From assembly GCF_052180255.1 (NCBI RefSeq), contig NZ_CP197466.1, positions 3,162,001-3,226,000 on the forward strand: DNA of 64,000 nucleotides, in the 5' to 3' direction. The notes under the pieces were generated by a model that saw nothing but the letters and a program-made list of their open reading frames with translations, searched no databases and was not told where the DNA came from. Position numbers and translations under genes: made by a program. Shown here piece by piece: positions 23,917 to 31,137 of this stretch (its first letter is position 1; each line of letters opens with the position of its first letter). The stretch is from Paenibacillus_AM sp052180255. Its GTDB lineage: Bacteria > Bacillota > Bacilli > Paenibacillales > NBRC-103111.

Positions 23917-24795
23917 ATGATGTTCAAACAATCCAAAGTATTCGCTGTTTCAATGAGTATCGTATTATCCATGGGATTACTTGCAGGCTGCGGCGGCAAA
24001 GAAGAGGCTAAAAAGAATGAGTCCACTCCGACAGCAAAAGTTGAAGAAATTTCCGGTACAGTTACAGCTTCAGGTTCCAGCGCACTTCTACCACTTGTTA
24101 AACAAGCAGCAACTGAGTTCCAAGACAAAAATCCAAAAGTAACAGTTAACGTAACTGCAGGCGGTTCAGGTACAGGACTTAAGAACGTAGCAGACGGTAC
24201 TTCTAATATCGGTAACTCTGATGTAGAATCTGGTGCTGAATATAAAGATAAAGGTTTAGTCGACCACATTGTTGCGGTTGCACCTTTCGCACTAATCGTG
24301 AACAAAGATGTAAATATTGAAAACTTGACGAAAGCACAAGCTGCAGACATCTTCTCCGGTAAAATTACAAACTGGAAAGAAGTTGGCGGCGCTGACAAAA
24401 AGATTACAATCGTGAACCGTCCAGACAGCTCCGGTTCCCGTAAACTTGTGAAGCAAATCGTTCTAGGAAGTGCTGATTTCGCAAAAGGCGGAGTTGAACA
24501 AGAAAGCAGCGGTGCTATGAAAACAGCAGTTGCTCAAACTACTGGTTCAATCGGTTATGTAGATTCACCATATATTGATGCTGAAGTGAAAGCATTGAAA
24601 TTCGATGGCGTAGCTTACTCCAAAGAAACAATTAAAGACGGTTCCTACAAATTGTTCGGTATCGAGCACATGTATACAAAAGGTGAAGCAACTGGCGCAG
24701 TTAAAGCATTCATCGACTACATCCTAAGCCCTGACTTCCAAAACAAACGTATTGAAGAGCTTAAGTTCTTACCTGCTACATTCCTTAAAAAATAA
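23917..24795 (+). CDS. pstS: Phosphate-binding lipoprotein PstS
   Basis: A 292-residue periplasmic-type binding protein tethered as a lipoprotein. The lipobox is LLAGCGG at the end of the signal peptide. Phosphate-binding loops are visible as TASGSSALLPL, GGSGTGLKNVADG and the NRPDSSGSRKL segment. It delivers inorganic phosphate to PstCA. Two start codons in tandem follow GGGGGA. A strong terminator follows the gene, so pstS can be transcribed alone and made in excess over the membrane components. Its promoter has five phased PhoP-type hexamers. Confidence 0.95.
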   Translation: MMFKQSKVFAVSMSIVLSMGLLAGCGGKEEAKKNESTPTAKVEEISGTVTASGSSALLPLVKQAATEFQDKNPKVTVNVTAGGSGTGLKNVADGTSNIGNSDVESGAEYKDKGLVDHIVAVAPFALIVNKDVNIENLTKAQAADIFSGKITNWKEVGGADKKITIVNRPDSSGSRKLVKQIVLGSADFAKGGVEQESSGAMKTAVAQTTGSIGYVDSPYIDAEVKALKFDGVAYSKETIKDGSYKLFGIEHMYTKGEATGAVKAFIDYILSPDFQNKRIEELKFLPATFLKK

Positions 24796-24817
24796 TCCGT
24801 AACTCCCTATAGCAAAA

Positions 24818-24846
24818 AGAGCAGTGGCCCCCCACCGCTCTTTTTT
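24818..24846 (+). terminator. Terminator after pstS
   Basis: A GC-rich hairpin (GAGC-A-GTGG with CCAC-C-GCTC) is followed by six T, separating pstS from pstC. Confidence 0.87.
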
Positions 24847-24872
24847 GCTGTATAGAAAAATCTTCATTGGAA

Positions 24873-25012
24873 GCGACTCAGCGTAATCTAAGTCATGGAG
24901 AGCGCAGCGGTCGCCTTTGAAACATGAGTCCCAACCTACCAATCCAATCTAAATCTAATCAATGGGACTCATTTTCAACAGCGATGGAAGGACTTAGATA
25001 ACGCGTCGTCGC
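24873..25012 (+). repeat. Intergenic structured repeat, full copy B
   Basis: The outer stem has three paired parts: GCGAC/GTCGC, GCGT/ACGC and ATCTAAGTC/GACTTAGAT. The left block GCGCAGCGGTCGCCTTTGA leads to a perfect 10-bp inner stem (ATGAGTCCCA at 24924-24933 with 24963-24972) whose loop ends CTAATCAA, then the right block TCAACAGCGATGGAAGGAC. It lies between the pstS terminator and the pstC promoter. Confidence 0.85.
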
Positions 25013-25034
25013 ACTATCAGACATTTTTCGAAAT

Positions 25035-25095
25035 TTAACACTCCGTTTACAAAACCTTAAAGTGTCGTTTACAAATATCTTTTATGATGTTCATG
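25035..25095 (+). promoter_or_regulatory. PhoP-box array upstream of pstC
   Basis: Six hexamers at exact 11-bp steps: TTAACA 25035, TTTACA 25046, TTAAAG 25057, TTTACA 25068, CTTTTA 25079 and TTCATG 25090. This gives pstCAB-phoU its own Pho promoter. Confidence 0.8.
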
Positions 25096-25135
25096 ACATT
25101 AGCTCAATTAAATACATGAAAAGGGGGATTCCTGG

Positions 25136-26059
25136 TTGAACTCGATCTCAGAAAAGCACCACCAGCAGGGGACCACCACGAAATCCAAACGTTCACAATC
25201 TCAAACTCGCAACGATCAAATCATGCGATACATCTTTATTGGAAGTGCCATCATTGTATCTGCCGTCATTTTCTCCATTATTGGGTTTGTTGGCCTGCAA
25301 GGACTCAAAACATTCCAAGGTGTTTCACCAATTGAATTTTTCTTCTCAAAAGAATGGAATCCAAGCAACAATGAGTTCGGTGCCTTACCCTTCATATTCA
25401 GCACTTTGCTGCTTACTTTTTTATCAATCGTATTTGCTGTTCCCCTTGCCGTATCAGGGGCTGTGTTCATGGCTAAGATCGCTCCTAAGTGGGTACGTTC
25501 CATCTTACGTCCAGCAACAGATTTATTCGTAGGTATTCCATCTGTTGTGTACGGTTTAATCGGATTAACGGTCATCGTACCTTTTATCGGTAAAGTCGTA
25601 AACGGAACTGGATACGGGATTCTGCCAGCGGCAATCATTCTCGCCATTATGATTTTGCCAACCATTCTATCGATTTCTGAAGATGCGATCCGCGCATTAC
25701 CACCCAGACTGGAAGAGGCTTCTCTTGCGCTTGGAGCGACGAGATGGCAGACTATCTGGCGCGTCCTTCTCCCTGCTGCAAGACCTGGCATTATTACAGG
25801 AACTGTTCTTGGTATTGGACGAGCAATCGGTGAGACAATGGCTGTATTCATGGTTATCGGTAACTCACCACAAATGCCTAAATCCTTAATTGATTCAACA
25901 ACTGTGCTCACAACCGCGATTGTCAAAGACCTGGGAAATACGAATTATGGAACAACTTGGAACAATGCGCTCTATATGATGGCATTGTTGCTCCTTCTCA
26001 TGTCCCTTGGACTCATTATTATCATTCGTGTTGTGGCCAAGAGGAGTGAACTGAAATGA
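25136..26059 (+). CDS. pstC: Phosphate ABC transporter permease PstC
   Basis: A 307-residue inner-membrane subunit of the high-affinity phosphate importer, with six membrane helices after a charged N-terminal tail rich in Lys, Gln and His (about residues 1-30). The ABC permease EAA loop is present as LEEASLALGATRWQTIWRVLLPAA. The start is a TTG codon at 25136 with AAGGGGG about 10 bp upstream. No ATG is available before residue 30, which already begins the first helix. The stop overlaps pstA by four bases. Confidence 0.94.
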   Translation: MNSISEKHHQQGTTTKSKRSQSQTRNDQIMRYIFIGSAIIVSAVIFSIIGFVGLQGLKTFQGVSPIEFFFSKEWNPSNNEFGALPFIFSTLLLTFLSIVFAVPLAVSGAVFMAKIAPKWVRSILRPATDLFVGIPSVVYGLIGLTVIVPFIGKVVNGTGYGILPAAIILAIMILPTILSISEDAIRALPPRLEEASLALGATRWQTIWRVLLPAARPGIITGTVLGIGRAIGETMAVFMVIGNSPQMPKSLIDSTTVLTTAIVKDLGNTNYGTTWNNALYMMALLLLLMSLGLIIIIRVVAKRSELK

Positions 26060-26916
26060 AGAAGAGTAAACTAACGGATCGTATTGCGACCGCTTATTTT
26101 TGGGCAACAGGTCTGATTATCGCCTTTATTCTTGCTTGGTTCTTAATTCGAATCATCGGCGACGGGCTCCCTCACTTATCATGGAAATTTCTCACATCCA
26201 AGTCGCAAGACATTGTATCTGGCGGCGGGGTTGGACCACAGTTGTTTAACTCTTTCTATATCTTGTTCCTGTCCTTGCTTTTCTCCTTGCCAATTGGGAT
26301 CGGAGCTGGTATCTATTTAGCTGTTTATGCACGAAACAATAAATTTACAGATCTCATTCGGATCTCTGTTGAAGCCTTATCTTCCGTTCCATCCATCGTT
26401 TTCGGTTTGTTTGGTTTCCTAATTTTCGTTAACTTGATGGGATTGAAAATATCCATTATAAGTGGTTCATTAGCCTTGTCACTTTTGAATTTACCTGTAC
26501 TTGTTCGGGTGACGGAAGAATCTATTCGTACAGTTCCTGAATCATATTGGGAAGCTAGTCTTGCACTTGGTTCGACGAAATGGCAAGCCATTCGTAAAGT
26601 GCTATTGCCTGCTGCCCTGCCTAGTCTCATTACAGGTATTACACTTGTTGCAGGACGTGCACTTGGTGAAACAGCAATCTTAATTTATACCGCAGGTTTA
26701 TCGACTTCACGGCATTTCCCGGATTTCAATCCGATGGCAATGGGTGAGACGCTTGCTACGCATCTTTGGTACATTCAATCCGAGGCGATCGTTCCCGATG
26801 CCAAACAGATTGCCCAAGGAAGTGCTGCACTATTGCTTCTCGTCGTTCTAGTCTTTAACTTACTCATCGTCATTCCTAGTCGAATCTACCAAAGAAGACT
26901 ATCGGGAGGTAAATAA
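26056..26916 (+). CDS. pstA: Phosphate ABC transporter permease PstA
   Basis: A 286-residue partner permease of PstC. It has six membrane segments, the EAA loop YWEASLALGSTKWQAIRKVLLPAALP, and the family-typical GETAILIYTAG near the C-terminal side. Start ATG overlaps the pstC stop. pstB follows two bases after its stop, so pstC, pstA and pstB are translationally coupled. Confidence 0.95.
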   Translation: MKKSKLTDRIATAYFWATGLIIAFILAWFLIRIIGDGLPHLSWKFLTSKSQDIVSGGGVGPQLFNSFYILFLSLLFSLPIGIGAGIYLAVYARNNKFTDLIRISVEALSSVPSIVFGLFGFLIFVNLMGLKISIISGSLALSLLNLPVLVRVTEESIRTVPESYWEASLALGSTKWQAIRKVLLPAALPSLITGITLVAGRALGETAILIYTAGLSTSRHFPDFNPMAMGETLATHLWYIQSEAIVPDAKQIAQGSAALLLLVVLVFNLLIVIPSRIYQRRLSGGK

Positions 26917-26918
26917 TT

Positions 26919-27668
26919 ATGTCTATTCATGTAAAAGATCTAAACTTATTTTATGGGGAGCATCAAGCCCTTTTTGATATCAATTTAAACATTCCTGATC
27001 AATCCGTAACCGCGTTAATCGGCCCGTCTGGCTGCGGTAAATCCACTTTCTTGCGGACAATTAATCGCATGAATGATCTCATCGATAGCGTTCGAATTAC
27101 TGGCGAAGTAAATGTAGACGGTCATAACATCTATAACGCGGACACGGACATTGTATCGCTGCGTAAACGTGTCGGTATGGTATTCCAGCGTCCGAATCCT
27201 TTTCCAATGAGTATTTATGACAATATTGCTTACGGCCCGCGTATACATGGTATTAAGAAGAAAGCGGTACTTGATGAGCTTGTAGAACGCAGCTTGAAAC
27301 AAGCCGCACTTTGGGATGAAGTTAAAGATCGCTTGAACAAATCGGCTCTTGGTTTATCTGGTGGTCAACAGCAGCGTCTCTGCATCGCCCGCTTGCTTGC
27401 GGTTGAGCCTGATGTCTTACTCATGGATGAGCCTACGTCTGCACTTGATCCGATCTCAACATTGAAAGTAGAAGAACTAACACAGACATTGAAAGATCGC
27501 TATACGATCATTATTGTGACGCACAACATGCAGCAAGCCGCACGTATTTCAGATACCACATCGTTTTTCTTAAATGGCATACTTGTGGAAACGGATCAAA
27601 CGGATAAAATTTTCACCAATCCAAGTAATCAGAAGACCGAAGACTACATTACAGGTCGATTCGGTTAA
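26919..27668 (+). CDS. pstB: Phosphate ABC transporter ATPase PstB
   Basis: A 249-residue ATPase energising phosphate import. Walker A is GPSGCGKST, followed by FLRTINRMNDL, which is typical of PstB, then the signature LSGGQQQRLCIARLLA, Walker B LLMDEPTSALD and the H-loop VTHNMQQA. The ATG has GGGAGG upstream. Length and spacing are normal for the family. Confidence 0.97.
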   Translation: MSIHVKDLNLFYGEHQALFDINLNIPDQSVTALIGPSGCGKSTFLRTINRMNDLIDSVRITGEVNVDGHNIYNADTDIVSLRKRVGMVFQRPNPFPMSIYDNIAYGPRIHGIKKKAVLDELVERSLKQAALWDEVKDRLNKSALGLSGGQQQRLCIARLLAVEPDVLLMDEPTSALDPISTLKVEELTQTLKDRYTIIIVTHNMQQAARISDTTSFFLNGILVETDQTDKIFTNPSNQKTEDYITGRFG

Positions 27669-27685
27669 TAAAAGGGAGGTCCATC

Positions 27686-28345
27686 ATGGATAACAGGTCT
27701 TTATTCCATCAATCGGTAGCTGATTTACAGTCACAATTGCTCAATATGGGCAGTGAAGTACAGCAATCCATTCGTCAAGCTGTCGATGCCTTAGCAAGAT
27801 TGGATGTTGAACTCGCGAAAAAAACGATTGCACATGATGATGCCATCGACCAAACGCTGCTGAACATTGAAGAAGTCTGTGTTCGCCTTATTGCTCGTCA
27901 ACAGCCGATGGCTTCTGACTTACGTATCATTCAAACGGCAAGAAAAATCGCAACTGATCTTGAGCGTATTGCAGATCATGCCGTTGATATAGCTAAGATC
28001 GTTCTCCGTCTTGCTGATGAGCAGCTCGTTAAACCGCTTGTCACAATCCCGCAAATGGCGCAGATTACAATTGATATGCTTCATGACAGTTTAAATTCTT
28101 ACACACAGCGTGATGTGAATTTGGCGGCATCCCTTGCAGAGAAAGAAGAACAAGTTGATCGTCTTTACGCAGAATTGCTTCAAGAGCTTATCTTGATGAT
28201 GGGCAGTGATTATGCACGCAATCGTCAACTCTCTCACCTCTCCTTCGTCGTTCATTACTTAGAACGTGTAGCGGATCATGTAACAAATATTGGCGAAGAC
28301 GTGATTTATATGCTTACAGGCAAACGTAAAGACTTGAACATTTAA
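27686..28345 (+). CDS. phoU: Phosphate signalling protein PhoU
   Basis: A 219-residue all-helical protein built of two PhoU repeats. The repeat signatures are DDAIDQTLLNIEE with MASDLRIIQTARKIATDLERIADHAVDIAK, and QLSHLSFVVHYLERVADHVTNIGEDV. These acidic ExxxD motifs bind metal. PhoU links the Pst transporter to the PhoR kinase to keep the Pho regulon off when phosphate is plentiful. It is the last gene of the pstCAB-phoU operon and is followed by a terminator. Confidence 0.96.
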   Translation: MDNRSLFHQSVADLQSQLLNMGSEVQQSIRQAVDALARLDVELAKKTIAHDDAIDQTLLNIEEVCVRLIARQQPMASDLRIIQTARKIATDLERIADHAVDIAKIVLRLADEQLVKPLVTIPQMAQITIDMLHDSLNSYTQRDVNLAASLAEKEEQVDRLYAELLQELILMMGSDYARNRQLSHLSFVVHYLERVADHVTNIGEDVIYMLTGKRKDLNI

Positions 28346-28355
28346 CTTCTATTCG

Positions 28356-28409
28356 ATAGCCGCTTGAGGATTCTTTCTTGGGATCTTTAAGCGGCTATTT
28401 ATTTTTTAT
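28356..28409 (+). terminator. Terminator after phoU
   Basis: Stem ATAGCCGCTT (28356-28365) with AAGCGGCTAT (28389-28398) is followed by TTATTTTTTAT. The T-run runs into the first PhoP-like hexamer of the next gene. Confidence 0.83.
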
Positions 28410-28454
28410 ATTTCGTTTACAAATACCTTTATTTCCGTTGATCTTTTATTCGTA
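28405..28454 (+). promoter_or_regulatory. PhoP-box array upstream of the chemoreceptor gene
   Basis: Hexamers at exact 11-bp steps: TTTATA 28405, TTTACA 28416, CTTTAT 28427, TTGATC 28438 and TTCGTA 28449. The spacer bases (TTTCG, AATAC, TTCCG) resemble those in the pstC array (AATAT, CTCCG), which suggests common ancestry. Confidence 0.65.
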
Positions 28455-28507
28455 CTATGAGTGGGAGTTATTTCATAATTGGATTAACATGAGGGGGAAT
28501 TTGCTGC

Positions 28508-30250
28508 GTGCTCTTTTACAAACGAACATTAAAAGCACGAATGATTTGGAGTTCTTGCTTGATCTTGCTTATTATGGGTTGTGTTAGCTTGTTTAATCGA
28601 AGTCAATTTCTAACTCTGCAAGATACGATGGGACTACAGAATCACGAGAAAAGCAAACAGCAATTGGTCATGGAGCTTAAAGTGAAAATGAACGAGTTAG
28701 AGACAATCAAAAGCACCGTCATTATTACGAAAAATACGGAACTTGCTCCAAAATTCAACGATGTAAAAACCAAAATCGAAGAACTAATCAAGCAAATCTC
28801 ACAAACCGCATCCAGTCAACAAGAAACGAATATGATCGCACAAATAACTGAAAACACGAATGAATATACGACAACTTTTGAAGCTGTGACTCGGATTCTG
28901 AAAAGCAACTCACTAAGTTCCCAAGACAAAGAACACGCATTAGAGAGTAACTTTAACTTATCTCAAATTCATAAGGAATATTTTTTCCAGATGATGGATA
29001 AATTTTATGCAATTTATTCAAATTCTGCTGAGCAAGCTCAACTCACTGCAGAGCATACCGTCAATGAAGCTATTTATTTTGCTATGCTTGCTTTTATCCT
29101 AGTCATCGTTGTCTCTAGCGGTATAACATTCTTACATATTCGCTCTTTCATGCGACCGATTCAACGGCTCCAGGCGGCAGTGAAACGGATTGCTCAAGGA
29201 GATCTTACCCATCGAATAAATAACGATTCCAAAGACGAGCTTGGCGATTTATCTCGCAGCTTCGATCTTATGATTGACCAAGTACGAAGCATGCTAAATC
29301 ATACACAGGTAATCGCTTCATCACTTGCTGGACATGCTCAGACGTTTCATCATTTTTCACAAAGTACAGCATCTGCGAATGCCGATATTGTTCGCGCGAT
29401 CCAAGCTATCTCTGTCGGCACTGACGAACAAGCACAGCATACCGAAACCACTTCACTAACTATCACAGACTTACAGCAAGATATACATAACATGACGGAA
29501 TATGCACTCGATATGCAGCAAAAAAGCTATAGCGCCATTCAAACGACAGAACAAGGCTCTCAATCTGCAGAACATTTGCAGCAATCAACTCAACAAGCTA
29601 AACAAATTTTACAACAAATCATAGCCGTTATGGAGACACTTCATACCTCTTCAACTCAAATCGAAGTCATTGTAAATACGATTCAGAACGTATCTACACA
29701 GACCCAGATACTGTCCCTTAACGCAGCGATTGAAGCATCGCGAGCTGGTCAGCAGGGCCGTGGATTCTCCATCATTGCCGAAGAAGTCAGAATGCTCTCG
29801 ATGCAGACCAAGGATTCGTCTCAAACCATAGTGGACATTATCCAAAACTTACAGCAACAAATTACCGAATTATCACAAACTCTTACTGACGCAGACCGTA
29901 TTTCAAACATTCAACAAAATCATGTTCATGACTCCCTACAGTCATTTCATGCCATTCAACAAGTCATGTTGGGCATGTCGCAACAAATTGATCAAATGCA
30001 GCAACGCACACAAGATATTCGCATGAAAAATACATCCATTGTTGATGCAATTGTTCAAGTCGCAGGCATCGCACAGCAGACAGCTGCTGGAGTCGAAGAA
30101 GTCAATTCCACATCCTGTGAACAAGATTCAGCGATTAGACACATCGCCAAACAGGCTGAAGATATTTCATCGTTATCTGTGCAACTTTTCGATGAAATTA
30201 ATAAATTTACAATTGTTGAGTCTAATCATAGAAAAGAAGCTGCAGATTAA
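28508..30250 (+). CDS. Methyl-accepting chemotaxis protein, likely Pho-regulated
   Basis: A 580-residue transmembrane chemoreceptor. TM1 is near the N terminus (ARMIWSSCLILLIMGCVSLF), followed by an extracellular four-helix-type sensor of about 155 residues, TM2 (AMLAFILVIVVSSGITFL), a HAMP domain (RPIQRLQAAVKRIAQGDLTHR), and a Gln-rich cytoplasmic signalling coiled coil with the conserved hairpin tip region IIAEEVRMLSMQTKDSSQ. The start is GTG 28508 with GAGGGGGAA about 11 bp upstream. It stands between phoU and phoP and its promoter has phased PhoP-type hexamers. I infer a role in taxis under phosphate limitation. Its ligand is unknown. Confidence 0.9.
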   Translation: MLFYKRTLKARMIWSSCLILLIMGCVSLFNRSQFLTLQDTMGLQNHEKSKQQLVMELKVKMNELETIKSTVIITKNTELAPKFNDVKTKIEELIKQISQTASSQQETNMIAQITENTNEYTTTFEAVTRILKSNSLSSQDKEHALESNFNLSQIHKEYFFQMMDKFYAIYSNSAEQAQLTAEHTVNEAIYFAMLAFILVIVVSSGITFLHIRSFMRPIQRLQAAVKRIAQGDLTHRINNDSKDELGDLSRSFDLMIDQVRSMLNHTQVIASSLAGHAQTFHHFSQSTASANADIVRAIQAISVGTDEQAQHTETTSLTITDLQQDIHNMTEYALDMQQKSYSAIQTTEQGSQSAEHLQQSTQQAKQILQQIIAVMETLHTSSTQIEVIVNTIQNVSTQTQILSLNAAIEASRAGQQGRGFSIIAEEVRMLSMQTKDSSQTIVDIIQNLQQQITELSQTLTDADRISNIQQNHVHDSLQSFHAIQQVMLGMSQQIDQMQQRTQDIRMKNTSIVDAIVQVAGIAQQTAAGVEEVNSTSCEQDSAIRHIAKQAEDISSLSVQLFDEINKFTIVESNHRKEAAD

Positions 30251-30265
30251 ACTGCAGCTTCTCTC
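30235..30265. terminator. Terminator between chemoreceptor gene and phoP
   Basis: A perfect 11-bp stem AGAAGCTGCAG / CTGCAGCTTCT has T-rich sequence on the right and A-rich on the left, so it may work in both directions. It overlaps the chemoreceptor stop codon. Confidence 0.78.
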
Positions 30266-30278
30266 TATTTTGTGACCC

Positions 30279-31010
30279 CTATTCCGTTACTCGCTTAACC
30301 TGATTTTGCACAATCAACTTATAGCCTACACCACGAATGGATTCAATTTGCACGGATTGCTGACTCATCTCCAGCTTCTTACGAAGTGAGCTTACATGTA
30401 CATCCACTGTACGCTGACCGCCAAAATAGTCAAAGCCCCACACGATATTCATTAGATCGTCTCTAGATACGACAAACCCTGGTCGTTGAGCTAAGTATAA
30501 CAGCACTTCAAATTCTTTGGGACGTAATGAAATCGACGTATTGTGCAGAATAACCTCATACTTCTCCGGATACACATAGAGATCCCCGATGATAATCACT
30601 TTATCATTGGATTTAGCTAAGTCATCTGACATCAATTCATCAGACTTTGTCCGTCGTAAGACAGCAGACACTCTAGCAAGCAGTTCTGCGACGCCAAATG
30701 GCTTGGTCATATAATCATCTGCACCATGCTTAAGTCCTTGCACCACTTCTTCTTCCGCATTACGAGCAGTCAGAATAATAACAGGTGTACGTACACCTTT
30801 TTGACGTAGCTTGGTCAAAATCTCAAACCCATTCATACCAGGCAGCATAAGATCCAATATAATTAAATCATGCGCTTGCTGCATGGCAAGTTGAAAGCCT
30901 TCCCCACCGTGCTCGACCACTTTTACCTCATAACCATCTTGCGTCAGATTATAGGAAAGAAGTCTAGCCAGTGTCGGCTCATCTTCAATTACTAATATTT
31001 TTGGTGTCAT
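30279..31010 (-). CDS. phoP: Phosphate response regulator PhoP
   Basis: A 243-residue OmpR/PhoB-class regulator. The receiver domain has the acidic pocket EDE (9-11), the phospho-acceptor Asp53 in ILDLMLPGMNG, the switch Thr in ILTARNAEEE and Lys in MTKPF. The winged-helix DNA-binding domain covers about 140-235 (SLRPKEFEVLLYLAQRPG, GQRTVDVHVSSLRKKL). Its location beside phoR and the pst genes identifies it as PhoP. Upstream are four TTTACA-like boxes facing this gene, which points to positive autoregulation. It has its own promoter although phoR lies immediately upstream. Confidence 0.93.
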   Translation of the reverse strand: MTPKILVIEDEPTLARLLSYNLTQDGYEVKVVEHGGEGFQLAMQQAHDLIILDLMLPGMNGFEILTKLRQKGVRTPVIILTARNAEEEVVQGLKHGADDYMTKPFGVAELLARVSAVLRRTKSDELMSDDLAKSNDKVIIIGDLYVYPEKYEVILHNTSISLRPKEFEVLLYLAQRPGFVVSRDDLMNIVWGFDYFGGQRTVDVHVSSLRKKLEMSQQSVQIESIRGVGYKLIVQNQVKRVTE

Positions 31011-31072
31011 GGGATAATCCCCTAACTATTATTAATAGAATCTTCATATATATTGTCATCATAACATCTGAA

Positions 31073-31112
31073 TGTAAATTTTGTGTAAACTGAATTGTAA
31101 TCGTCATGTAAA
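31073..31112 (-). promoter_or_regulatory. PhoP-box array upstream of phoP
   Basis: On the minus strand TTTACA, ATTACA, TTTACA and TTTACA begin at 31112, 31101, 31089 and 31078, that is at steps of 11, 12 and 11 bp. They lie in the 127-bp gap between phoR and phoP. Confidence 0.8.
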
Positions 31113-31137
31113 TAAAACATAGCTTTCCCTAAAAATA

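Noticed and set aside
24873..25012. Treating the repeats as MITEs or IS remnants
   Set aside because: The ends are not conserved between copies C, D and A/B although they pair within each copy, there is no target-site duplication that I can see, and no transposase is nearby.
25216..25926. 236-codon minus-strand frame across pstC
   Set aside because: It is a complementary shadow of the pstC membrane segments (Ala/Ile/Thr-rich), with no start signal.
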